Shown piece by piece: positions 56,095 through 64,000 of a DNA stretch of 64,000 nt. The position numbers and the translations under genes were made by a program. The stretch's first letter is position 1, and the number at the start of each line of letters is the position of its first letter. Source of the DNA: Chitinophagaceae bacterium (GTDB taxonomy: Bacteria > Bacteroidota > Bacteroidia > Chitinophagales > Chitinophagaceae). The stretch lies in assembly GCA_947456825.1 (NCBI GenBank), contig CANGTM010000001.1:31070-95069 (forward strand), read 5' to 3'. Below the pieces are notes generated by a model. That model was not told the DNA's origin. It saw only the letters and a list, made by a program, of their open reading frames with translations, and ran no database searches.

Positions 56095-57630
56095 TTATTC
56101 CCACTCGATGGTCGCAGGAGGCTTGCTGCTGATATCGTATACGACCCGGTTGATGCCACGGACTTGATTGATGATATCGTTGGACAGGTCGGCTAAAAAA
56201 GTATACGGTAGATGGGCCCAGTCGGCGGTCATTCCATCTACACTGGTCACGGCTCGCAACGCGACCGTGTATTCGTACGTGCGTTCATCTCCCATTACGC
56301 CCACCGTCTTGACCGGTAGCAAGATGGCGCCTGCTTGCCAAACCGATGCATAAAGTCCTTTCTCTTTCAGGGATCTAATAAAAATAGCATCGGCCTCTTG
56401 CAACAGCGTAACACGTTCGGCAGTGACTTCGCCCAATATGCGAATGGCCAGACCCGGCCCGGGAAAGGGATGTCTTCCGATCATCTCGGCCGGTATACCC
56501 AGCTCTAGTCCGATCTTTCTGACTTCGTCTTTGAATAATAAGCGTAGTGGCTCTACCAACTCTAAGTGCAAGTGGTCCGGCAAACCTCCTACATTATGAT
56601 GCGATTTGATGGTAACTGAAGGGCCATGTACCGAAACGCTCTCGATAACATCCGGATAGATGGTGCCCTGACCCAGCAGTTCAAACCCGCTTAGTTTTTT
56701 AGCTTCTTCTTGAAATACGTCAATAAAGAGAGAACCGATAGCTTTTCTTTTTTGCTCCGGGTCGGTCTTACCGGCCAGGGCAGTATAAAAACGCGCGCGG
56801 GCATCGATGCCTGTTACATTCAATCCGATCTCTCGGTAAGATTGTAATACATGCTCGAACTCATCTTTGCGAAGTACGCCATTGTCTACAAAAATGCCTA
56901 CCAGTCTATCGCCAATGGCCCGATGGATGAGCGTGGCGGCCACGGTGGAGTCCACGCCTCCACTGAGTGCCATGATCACTTTTCGTTGGCCGATCTGCTG
57001 TTGTAGCGCCTTTACGCTATCGGTAATAAAGTGAGCAGCGGTCCAGTCTTGGGTACATCCGCAAATGTGTATCAAAAAATTCTTGAGCAGTAATTTTCCT
57101 TGTATCGAATGATAGACCTCTGGATGAAACTGTACCCCATACAAGGGTTTTGTATCCGCATTTATTTTTTTAAAAGCCGCTACCGGAATGCTGTCGGTGG
57201 TGGCCAGTAACTCGAAGTTCTCAGGAAGCTCCTTGATGGAGTCGCTATGGCTCATCCATACCTGGGAGGTCTTTTCGAGCCCTAAAACGAAGCTGTCTTC
57301 GCTTTGAATAAGAAGTTGGGCTCTGCCGTACTCTCTTTTATCGCTTTTGGCCACTGTACCGCCAAAGCACTTTGCCGTAAGCTGGGCTCCGTAACAGATA
57401 CCCAGTACGGGTACGTGCTTTATAAGGCTATCGATGTCAAGCGCTGGGGCATTGGCCTCATTGACCGAAAAGGGAGAACCAGACAGGATGATCCCTTTGA
57501 GGGAGGGGTCGAAGGAAATGGATTTATTATACGGTATGATCTCGCAGTAGACGTTCAATTCTCGAATGGCGCGGGCAATCAATTGGGTGTATTGCGATCC
57601 AAAATCGAGGATCAGAATCTTCTCTGTCAT
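56095..57630 (-). CDS. guaA: GMP synthase (glutamine-hydrolysing)
   Basis: GATase '[10 protein letters not shown]', '[11 protein letters not shown]'; '[37 protein letters not shown]'; C-terminal '[18 protein letters not shown]'. Confidence 0.98.
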   Translation of the reverse strand: MTEKILILDFGSQYTQLIARAIRELNVYCEIIPYNKSISFDPSLKGIILSGSPFSVNEANAPALDIDSLIKHVPVLGICYGAQLTAKCFGGTVAKSDKREYGRAQLLIQSEDSFVLGLEKTSQVWMSHSDSIKELPENFELLATTDSIPVAAFKKINADTKPLYGVQFHPEVYHSIQGKLLLKNFLIHICGCTQDWTAAHFITDSVKALQQQIGQRKVIMALSGGVDSTVAATLIHRAIGDRLVGIFVDNGVLRKDEFEHVLQSYREIGLNVTGIDARARFYTALAGKTDPEQKRKAIGSLFIDVFQEEAKKLSGFELLGQGTIYPDVIESVSVHGPSVTIKSHHNVGGLPDHLHLELVEPLRLLFKDEVRKIGLELGIPAEMIGRHPFPGPGLAIRILGEVTAERVTLLQEADAIFIRSLKEKGLYASVWQAGAILLPVKTVGVMGDERTYEYTVALRAVTSVDGMTADWAHLPYTFLADLSNDIINQVRGINRVVYDISSKPPATIEWE

Positions 57631-57646
57631 GATGGGGCGAAGGTAG

Positions 57647-57679
57647 CAAAAAAAAGTCCGGTCTCTGAGAGACCGGACT
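57647..57679 (-). terminator. Intrinsic terminator after the RRM gene, abutting the guaA -7 box
   Basis: Minus strand AGTCCGGTCTC-TCA-GAGACCGGACT + T8. Confidence 0.85.
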
Positions 57680-57720
57680 GCAGCTTTTATTGAATGGGTA
57701 GCGGTTCTTGACCGCTTACA

Positions 57721-58110
57721 TTAAAAATCGCCGTTGTTGAAACCTTCGCGGTTGTAACCACCGCCGTTTCCGCCACGATAGCCGCCGCCACCGCCGTTAC
57801 CACCACGGTAACCGCCGCCGCCGCCGCCAAAGCTGCGCTTTTTGTAACCACCGCCGCCGCCGCCTTCGGGCTTAGGACGACTTTCGTTGACTACCACGTT
57901 ACGGCCGTCAACTTCTGTGCCGTTAAGAGCTGCGATGGCAGCTTGTGCTTGGTCGTCGTTAGGCATTTCCACAAAGCCGAAACCTTTGCTGCGGCCGGTG
58001 AATTTGTCAGTGACGATTTTAGCAGAGGCTACTTCGCCATGAGATGCAAACAGGTTGAGCAGATCCTGGTCTTTGAGGTTCCAGCTCAGATTTCCTACGT
58101 AAATGTTCAT
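57721..58110 (-). CDS. RRM-domain RNA-binding protein with Gly-rich C-terminal tail
   Basis: RNP motifs 'MNIYVGNLSW' and 'KGFGFVEM'; GGGGGGYKKRSFGGGGGGYRGGNGGGGGYRGGNGGGYNREGF tail. Confidence 0.96.
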   Translation of the reverse strand: MNIYVGNLSWNLKDQDLLNLFASHGEVASAKIVTDKFTGRSKGFGFVEMPNDDQAQAAIAALNGTEVDGRNVVVNESRPKPEGGGGGGYKKRSFGGGGGGYRGGNGGGGGYRGGNGGGYNREGFNNGDF

Positions 58111-58313
58111 TTTAATACGTTTTTAAAAAATAAACAGTGTCAACAGTAAACAGTACCATAAGAACATTCAACGTTGTGACGAATCGTTCCGGACATGCAA
58201 AACTGAAAGAGCACCAATAGCCAGGCAAGTTAATTATAATTTTTTATTCTGGGGATAAATTGTTGAGGAAAATACAAAAAAATAGCTTAAATCATTGATC
58301 AATAATGCGCTGG

Positions 58314-58345
58314 AAATAAAAAAGCCCCCCAAAAAGGAGGGCTTT
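58314..58345 (-). terminator. Intrinsic terminator after rplI
   Basis: Minus strand AAAGCCCTCC-TTTTT-GGGGGGCTTT + T run. Confidence 0.8.
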
Positions 58346-58365
58346 ATGCGTTCGATTCTCTTGAT

Positions 58366-58812
58366 TTATTCCGCGATCACGTCAAAATCAATCTCTGCTG
58401 TCTTTCCGTTGCCAAAGTCGATCTGGGCTTTGTAGCTACCCAGTTCTTTCAGTTCTTCGGGCAAACTGATCTTCTTGCGATCGATCTCGAATCCTTTTTG
58501 CTCACGAATGGCGCGCGTCATTTGAAGCGAGGTGATGCTTCCAAAGATCTTACCACTGGTGCCTGTCTTGGCGGTCAGCTTTATAGGGCCTTCATTGAGC
58601 TTGGCAATAACACTGTTGATCTGCGCCAGCATCTGCTCTTCTTTCTTGCGCACTTGCTTGAGACGCTCTTGCAATTGCTTGTTATTGCTGGGGCTGTTTT
58701 CAATGGCCAGTTTGCGAGGCAATAAGAAATTGCGTGCATAGCCATTTTTTACTTTGACCACTTCGTTAGCGGCACCCAGGTTATCTACGTCTTGAATTAA
58801 AATGATTTCCAT
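58366..58812 (-). CDS. rplI: 50S ribosomal protein L9
   Basis: 'MEIILIQDVDNLGAANEVVKVKNGYARNFLLPRKLA'; Met at 58812. Confidence 0.97.
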   Translation of the reverse strand: MEIILIQDVDNLGAANEVVKVKNGYARNFLLPRKLAIENSPSNNKQLQERLKQVRKKEEQMLAQINSVIAKLNEGPIKLTAKTGTSGKIFGSITSLQMTRAIREQKGFEIDRKKISLPEELKELGSYKAQIDFGNGKTAEIDFDVIAE

Positions 58813-58877
58813 GTTGTTTCTTTTGTTCACCGACCCAGCCTTGCGGGCTGTCTTCCGGAAGAGGAGTTAGGGTGAGG

Positions 58878-59141
58878 TTATTTTAAAAGATCAGTTACAT
58901 AAGGCAACAGCGCCATTTGGCGGGCTTTCTTTACCGCATCAGAGACTTTACGCTGAAATTTCAGACTATTTCCGCTTAAGCGACGGGGGAGCAGTTTACC
59001 TTGCTCGTTGAGGAATTTCTTGAGAAACTCAACGTCCTTGTAATCGATGTAGCGGATGCCATATTTCTTGAAACGACAAAACTTCTTAACGCGTTTGTCC
59101 GATTTGATGGCCGTCAGGTATTTGATTTCGTTCTTTGCCAT
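58878..59141 (-). CDS. rpsR: 30S ribosomal protein S18
   Basis: '[54 protein letters not shown]'. Confidence 0.97.
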   Translation of the reverse strand: MAKNEIKYLTAIKSDKRVKKFCRFKKYGIRYIDYKDVEFLKKFLNEQGKLLPRRLSGNSLKFQRKVSDAVKKARQMALLPYVTDLLK

Positions 59142-59145
59142 GATA

Positions 59146-59502
59146 TTAAGCCTCCACTGCTTTTTCGTTACCGGATTTTACGCCACTTCTCTTGCGTGCA
59201 TTGTACTCGACGGCGTATTTGTCGAGCTTGGTGCAAAGATGACGAAGCACAGCTTCGTCGCGGAGCAACTGGATCTTTAATTTCTCATTGAAATCAGCAG
59301 CTGCCGTGTACTCCAGTACCCAGTACAATCCGGTCGTCTTTTTCTGGATGGGGTAGGCCAGTGATTTCAGGCCCCATGCGTTCTCAGCTACAACAGCACC
59401 GCCGTTGTCGGTTACCAGCTTCGCATATTTCTTTTGCGCAGCCTTGAACTCTTCGTCGCTCAGAACAGGGGTGAAGATCACCATCAGTTCGTAATTGTTC
59501 AT
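59146..59502 (-). CDS. rpsF: 30S ribosomal protein S6
   Basis: '[30 protein letters not shown]', '[25 protein letters not shown]'; Met at 59502. Confidence 0.96.
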   Translation of the reverse strand: MNNYELMVIFTPVLSDEEFKAAQKKYAKLVTDNGGAVVAENAWGLKSLAYPIQKKTTGLYWVLEYTAAADFNEKLKIQLLRDEAVLRHLCTKLDKYAVEYNARKRSGVKSGNEKAVEA

Positions 59503-59616
59503 GTACCTTTTTTTTGTTTCCGGTTTGAAGCGGAAAGGGTTAAAAATTCGATTTCTCCCATTGGACATTACGGGGGTTGAGCCCGCAAAGAATCTGCGAA
59601 TACAGATTTGGGGCGG

Positions 59617-59624
59617 CAAAGATA
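59617..59624 (-). promoter_or_regulatory. -7 promoter element (TATCTTTG) for rpsF-rpsR-rplI
   Basis: TAnnTTTG match ~115 nt upstream of rpsF ATG. Confidence 0.55.
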
Positions 59625-59657
59625 GGGGATTTTGCCACAGCGGGCAAGCCTTTAGGG

Positions 59658-60698
59658 CTACTTCTTTATCTCTTTGATAACCAATAAGTAACTGGGAAAA
59701 TGGTCGCTGTAGCCACCCCGGTAGAAATTACCGTCCCAGGTACGCATCGGATAACCTTTGTATCTGCCATTATTCTCGACCAGAAACTCTCGGTTGAATA
59801 CCTGATTTTGATAAAGAAAGAAACCATTTTCTTTACTGAGCCAGGGTCTCGACAAGATGATCTGGTCAAAAAGTCCCCAGGCATCCTGGTAGGCCAGCGT
59901 GCCGATTCCCTTTCGGTAAAGTTCGTGCCAGGGGTTAAAGAGTGACTGTTGCTGAGAAGAGGTCAGGTCGCCGTTGGCCTTCAGCACTTGGCTTACGCTT
60001 TTGTTGGTGGGATCGTCATTGAGGTCTCCCATGATCACGATCTTGGCTTGGGGCTGGGTTTTCAAAATACTGTCGACATGCTTGCGACAAGCCAGTGCAG
60101 CGGCCACTCGGCCTGGTTCACTTCTTTTCTCGCCTCCGCTTCTGCTGGGCCAGTGGTTAACGTACACGTGAATGGTCTCTCCATCCAGCTTTCCTTTTAC
60201 CCAGAGTATGTCTCTAGTATAATACGCATCCTTTGCGCCGCTTGGAAGGGCCACGAAGATCTTGTCGCTGGCCTCGGGGGTAAAATAAGTAGGTTGATAA
60301 AGTAGGCCTACGTCGACACCACGGGCATCTTTGGAATCGTAGTGAACCCATTTGTAACGTTTGTCGGCAAGCAGCGGTTGCTTGACAAGGTCGCTGAGAA
60401 CGGTATCGTTTTCTATCTCGGCTACTCCGAGCAAGGCGGGACCATCTGGATTAAAATCGGTGCCGATCTGAGAAATAACAGAGGCTAGTTTACCAAGTTT
60501 GTCGGCATATATGCGCGTGTTGTAGTTGCGCACGCCCTGGGGCAGAAACTCCTCATCGTTGATAAGGGTGTTGTCGATGGTGTCAAATAAGTTTTCCAGA
60601 TTATAGAAAGCAATGACGGCCGACTTGTATTGCTTTTTTTGTGCAGGTGACAGGCCCGGCAAAAGCAAAAGGGCGGCGATGGTAAGCAGGTATCTCAT
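59658..60698 (-). CDS. Secreted endonuclease/exonuclease/phosphatase (EEP) family protein
   Basis: 'FYNLENLFDTIDN', 'LLGVAEIENDTVL', 'VNHWPSRSGGEKRSEPGR', 'IVIMGDLNDDPTNKSV', 'YSDHFPSYLLV'; signal peptide from Met at 60698. Confidence 0.93.
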   Translation of the reverse strand: MRYLLTIAALLLLPGLSPAQKKQYKSAVIAFYNLENLFDTIDNTLINDEEFLPQGVRNYNTRIYADKLGKLASVISQIGTDFNPDGPALLGVAEIENDTVLSDLVKQPLLADKRYKWVHYDSKDARGVDVGLLYQPTYFTPEASDKIFVALPSGAKDAYYTRDILWVKGKLDGETIHVYVNHWPSRSGGEKRSEPGRVAAALACRKHVDSILKTQPQAKIVIMGDLNDDPTNKSVSQVLKANGDLTSSQQQSLFNPWHELYRKGIGTLAYQDAWGLFDQIILSRPWLSKENGFFLYQNQVFNREFLVENNGRYKGYPMRTWDGNFYRGGYSDHFPSYLLVIKEIKK

Positions 60699-60720
60699 GG
60701 GTGGTTTGAAGCGGCACGAA

Positions 60721-60737
60721 TGTACATAAAATGTACA
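60721..60737. promoter_or_regulatory. Perfect inverted repeat TGTACAT-AAA-ATGTACA upstream of the EEP gene (putative operator)
   Basis: 7-bp perfect arms; touches a minus-strand TACATTCG -7-like element. Confidence 0.45.
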
Positions 60738-60847
60738 GCCTTTATATTTTTTTAGGTGTCTGGTACCGTTACCGTTTTGTGCCAAACTTTTTAGGTCAAT
60801 AAAAAGGAATACTGATAAATTTGCCTGCCCTACCAAAAACTAACCGC

Positions 60848-63439
60848 ATGCGCATCTACTCGCTCATCGTGCTGACCTTGCTGCTTTCAACGCCAGGCCT
60901 GGCACAAGTTGACTCTACTTCTAGAAAGGACACTTCCATTATCGAAGAGATCAAGGACGGAATCTTGGATAATATCCCTACGGTTTCCATCGATGACAAC
61001 GACCTGGGCGATGGTGGTAACCAGAACGTCTCATCCATTCTTACTGCGGGACGGGATCCATTTTTCTCAGCGGCCTCTTTTAATTTTAGTGCGGTGCGTT
61101 TTCGCATCAGGGGATACGACAACGACCACTTCAGTACCTTCCTGAACGGGGTCCCCATGGACAACCTAGACAATGGGTTTACCCCGTTCGGTCTTTGGGG
61201 AGGGCTTAACGATGTGATGCGTAACCGCGATGTGTCTTGGGGTCTTCGCTACAATACATTCACGTTCGGGGATATTGGAGGAAATACGCACATCGATGCT
61301 CGTGCCAGCCGCCAGCGGGCACAGACGCAGGTCAGTTATGCCGCCTCTAACAGAAATTACAACAACCGTGTGATGTTGACCCATTCGACCGGTGTCAGTA
61401 AAAAGGGATGGGCCTTTTCGCTGAGTGGTAGCCGTCGCTGGGCCGATGAAGGATATGTTCCCGGCACTCACTATGATGGTTGGGCCTTCTTTGCGGGTAT
61501 CGATAAAAAGATCAACCAGCGCAACCTGCTATCGCTTACCTTGTTCGATGCTCCAACAGAGAACGGCAGACAGGGAGCGGCCGTGCAGGAGATGATGGAC
61601 CTGGCCGGTACCAATTATTATAATCCCAACTGGGGCTATCAAAATGGCAAAAAGCGCAATGTGAGCGTTGGCAGAACCCACCAGCCTGTCGCCATTCTCA
61701 ATCATGAATTTCGATTACGCAATAATACAACGCTGACCAATGCGGTCAGTTATTCGTTCGGCAATCGTTCTGTCACGGCCTTTGATTGGTATAATGCCCC
61801 GGATCCCCGTCCTGATTATTATCGGTATTTACCCAGTTACACCGGAACTTGGGCCGGCTCTCCCGATGCGGCCCAGGCGGCTCGTCTGACGGAGCTGATG
61901 CGCAATGATATCAACTTAAGACAGATCAACTGGCAACGTCTGTACGATGTCAATCGCTCGGGTTTTACCACCATTACGGATGCCAACGGGATCGCTGGAA
62001 ACAATGTGTCGGGGCTTCGCTCACGTTACATCGTTGAGAACCGTATCATCAACACCACCCGCTTTAATTTCAATTCGGTACTCAACACACGCGTAAGCGA
62101 GCACCTTGATTTTACCGCCGGGGTCTCTTACCAGATGCAGCGCAATCATTACTATAAAAAGGTCGATGATCTGTTGGGCGGCGAATTTTACGTAAATCTG
62201 AATCAGTTCGCCGAAAGGGATTTTGGAGCGGGCACGACCGCCAACCAATTCGATATCGATGTGCCCAACCGGATCTTGAAGGTGGGAGACCGCTTCGGGT
62301 ACGATTACAATCTGAACATCAGTCGTGCTGCCGCTTGGATGCAAGGGGTTTTTCAATTCAATAAATTCGACTTCTTTTTATCGGGCCAACTTTCGCAGAC
62401 GAAATTTTACCGCGAAGGAAATGTTCGAAATGGCGTTTTTCCCACTGAATCATTTGGAAAAGGAACGATCAACGATTTTCTGAACGGGGCCGGTAAAGGG
62501 GGCATAACTTACAAGATCAACGGTCGCAACTACCTATTCGTGCACGGATCGTACCAGACCCGCGCACCTTATTTCGAGAACGTCTACATTTCTCCGCGTA
62601 CCCGCAATTCTCAACAACAAGTGTTGGAAAGCGAAAAGATCATGAGTGGCGAGGCCGGCTATGTACTCAATGCTCCCAAGCTGCGGATCAAGTTGGGTGG
62701 ATACTACACCCGTATTCAGGATGGCATGGATGTTACGACCTTCTACCATGATTTCTATCAAAATTTCGTCAACTATGCCATCAGCGGTATCAATCGTCTT
62801 CACTTCGGTGGGGAATTTGGTGTTGAGGCAAAACTTAGTTCTACGTTGACCATCAACGCCGCCGCTTCGGTGGGCCGATACTATCTGGACAGCCGCCAGC
62901 AGGCGATCATCACCGTAGACAACAGTGCCAAAGAATTAGGTCGCGACATCATCTACGCCGAAAATTTCAGGGTCCCCTCTACGCCTATGGAGGCGTACAG
63001 TGTGGCGATCAACTATCGTTCGCCTCGTTTCTGGTTCGTCAGCCTGACCGGAAGCTATTTTGACCAGTCCTATTTGGCCATTAATCCCATTCGTCGTACC
63101 TGGGATGCTCTTCAATATCTGACATCGGGAACATCCTCTTTTAAAGAGGTTTTCGACCAACAAAAGTTCGATGCACAGTATACGGTCGACTTTTTTGGTG
63201 GTTATTCTTGGAAACTACCTCGTTCGTATGAGATCAACAACAAGCCTACGTTCTTGGTCTTTAATGCCGGGGTCAACAACCTGCTCAACAACCGCAACAT
63301 CGTTACAGGCGGATTTGAGCAGCTCCGCTATGACCAGCAGCAAAATGCAGCCGATCCAACACAGGTAGGCAAGTTTCCTCCAAGGCTTTTCTATGCATTT
63401 GGCCTTAATTTCTTTACCAGTGTAACCCTTCGTTTCTGA
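60848..63439 (+). CDS. TonB-dependent outer-membrane receptor
   Basis: Signal peptide; plug 'FRIRGYDNDHFSTFLNGVPMDNLDNGFTPFGLWGGLNDVMRNRDVSWGL'; C-terminal barrel ending 'FYAFGLNFFTSVTLRF'; ATG at 60848 after -7 TAAATTTG (60816..60823). Confidence 0.93.
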   Translation: MRIYSLIVLTLLLSTPGLAQVDSTSRKDTSIIEEIKDGILDNIPTVSIDDNDLGDGGNQNVSSILTAGRDPFFSAASFNFSAVRFRIRGYDNDHFSTFLNGVPMDNLDNGFTPFGLWGGLNDVMRNRDVSWGLRYNTFTFGDIGGNTHIDARASRQRAQTQVSYAASNRNYNNRVMLTHSTGVSKKGWAFSLSGSRRWADEGYVPGTHYDGWAFFAGIDKKINQRNLLSLTLFDAPTENGRQGAAVQEMMDLAGTNYYNPNWGYQNGKKRNVSVGRTHQPVAILNHEFRLRNNTTLTNAVSYSFGNRSVTAFDWYNAPDPRPDYYRYLPSYTGTWAGSPDAAQAARLTELMRNDINLRQINWQRLYDVNRSGFTTITDANGIAGNNVSGLRSRYIVENRIINTTRFNFNSVLNTRVSEHLDFTAGVSYQMQRNHYYKKVDDLLGGEFYVNLNQFAERDFGAGTTANQFDIDVPNRILKVGDRFGYDYNLNISRAAAWMQGVFQFNKFDFFLSGQLSQTKFYREGNVRNGVFPTESFGKGTINDFLNGAGKGGITYKINGRNYLFVHGSYQTRAPYFENVYISPRTRNSQQQVLESEKIMSGEAGYVLNAPKLRIKLGGYYTRIQDGMDVTTFYHDFYQNFVNYAISGINRLHFGGEFGVEAKLSSTLTINAAASVGRYYLDSRQQAIITVDNSAKELGRDIIYAENFRVPSTPMEAYSVAINYRSPRFWFVSLTGSYFDQSYLAINPIRRTWDALQYLTSGTSSFKEVFDQQKFDAQYTVDFFGGYSWKLPRSYEINNKPTFLVFNAGVNNLLNNRNIVTGGFEQLRYDQQQNAADPTQVGKFPPRLFYAFGLNFFTSVTLRF

Positions 63440-63462
63440 CCTGATCGAAAAAAATACAGATT

Positions 63463-64000
63463 ATGATAGCTTATCAAAAAAAATTATTCGGTTGGTTGTT
63501 TTTAGTGAGTATGGCGGGTTTATTATCCTGCAATAAACTACCCTTGGGGCCTTCGGGTCCCGATCCGATCATTCCAACCGACCCTGCGCAATTGATGAAG
63601 ATCGCTGACTTTCGCGCGCTCTATCCCGGCTCCGGAACGGTGACTGTTCCTGCCGGTACCAAAAAGATCCGCGGCGTGGTCATATCGAATAGTGCCAATG
63701 AAGCAGCTGGAAGTTTTAGAGTGCAAGAAGAGAACGGGGCAGGTATTTACCTTTATATGCTTCCAGGTTCTCCCACCTACGCCCTTGGCTCTGTTCTCGA
63801 GATCGATGCGGCCGGGGTGGGGGAGCTGTTGCTTTACAATGGTGATCTGGAATTAAAGAGCGTGCCGCAAGACAAGATCGTGGTCGTTCCCCTAAGCAGT
63901 TCCGTTACGCCCAGAAATGCGACTTGTGCCGAGGTAGTAGCCAACCGCAACACCTGGTCCTCGTCGCTGGTAAAGATCAGCAATCTGACCAGTATCAGAC
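63463..64000 (+). CDS. Lipoprotein with DUF5689-like domain (3' truncated by window edge)
   Basis: MIAYQKKLFGWLFLVSMAGLLSCNKLPLGPSGP... lipobox LLSC; 'TKKIRGVVISNSANEAAGSFRVQEENGAGIYLYM...VLEIDAAGVGELLLYNGDLELKSV'; frame open to window end. Confidence 0.8.
   Translation, partial: MIAYQKKLFGWLFLVSMAGLLSCNKLPLGPSGPDPIIPTDPAQLMKIADFRALYPGSGTVTVPAGTKKIRGVVISNSANEAAGSFRVQEENGAGIYLYMLPGSPTYALGSVLEIDAAGVGELLLYNGDLELKSVPQDKIVVVPLSSSVTPRNATCAEVVANRNTWSSSLVKISNLTSIR

Noticed and set aside
57721-57860. GC-rich simple repeat or CRISPR-like array
   Set aside because: It is the Gly-codon-rich tail of an RRM protein in frame; no spacer-repeat periodicity.

Overview
This window is ordinary, densely packed core chromosome from a Bacteroidota organism, probably close to Chitinophagaceae. 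The lineage call is an inference from TAnnTTTG-type -7 promoter elements, T9SS type-B C-terminal domains, PorP/SprF, Bacteroidota-style FabI and an RRM/Gly-rich RNA-binding protein. I recognise about 55 protein genes (two truncated by the window edges), tRNA-Leu(UAG) and tRNA-Ala(GGC), and several intrinsic terminators. Two small ORFs (47 and 53 aa) are absent from the supplied ORF track. I see no CRISPR array, prophage, transposon, rRNA or defence island, and I cannot claim a clear-cut novel system. The best second-look items are: (1) many housekeeping genes whose -7 box lies only 4-7 nt before the start codon, suggesting leaderless mRNAs, with clpX and guaA having a terminator fused to that box; (2) extreme tail-to-tail compaction, with 7 of 11 convergent gene pairs overlapping or abutting at their stop codons; (3) a paralogous pair of T9SS adhesins with a shared N-terminal domain, flanking porP/sprF and a RelA/SpoT gene; (4) tandem catalytically intact ClpPs in a tRNA-Leu-tig-clpP-clpP-clpX cluster; (5) an inverted repeat over the fabI promoter in a divergent KASIII/fabI pair; (6) a small coiled-coil protein upstream of zapA that could be a ZapB analogue; (7) a TonB receptor/DUF5689 lipoprotein/nuclease locus with an operator-like palindrome. 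All product calls come from reading translated motifs; no database search was run.
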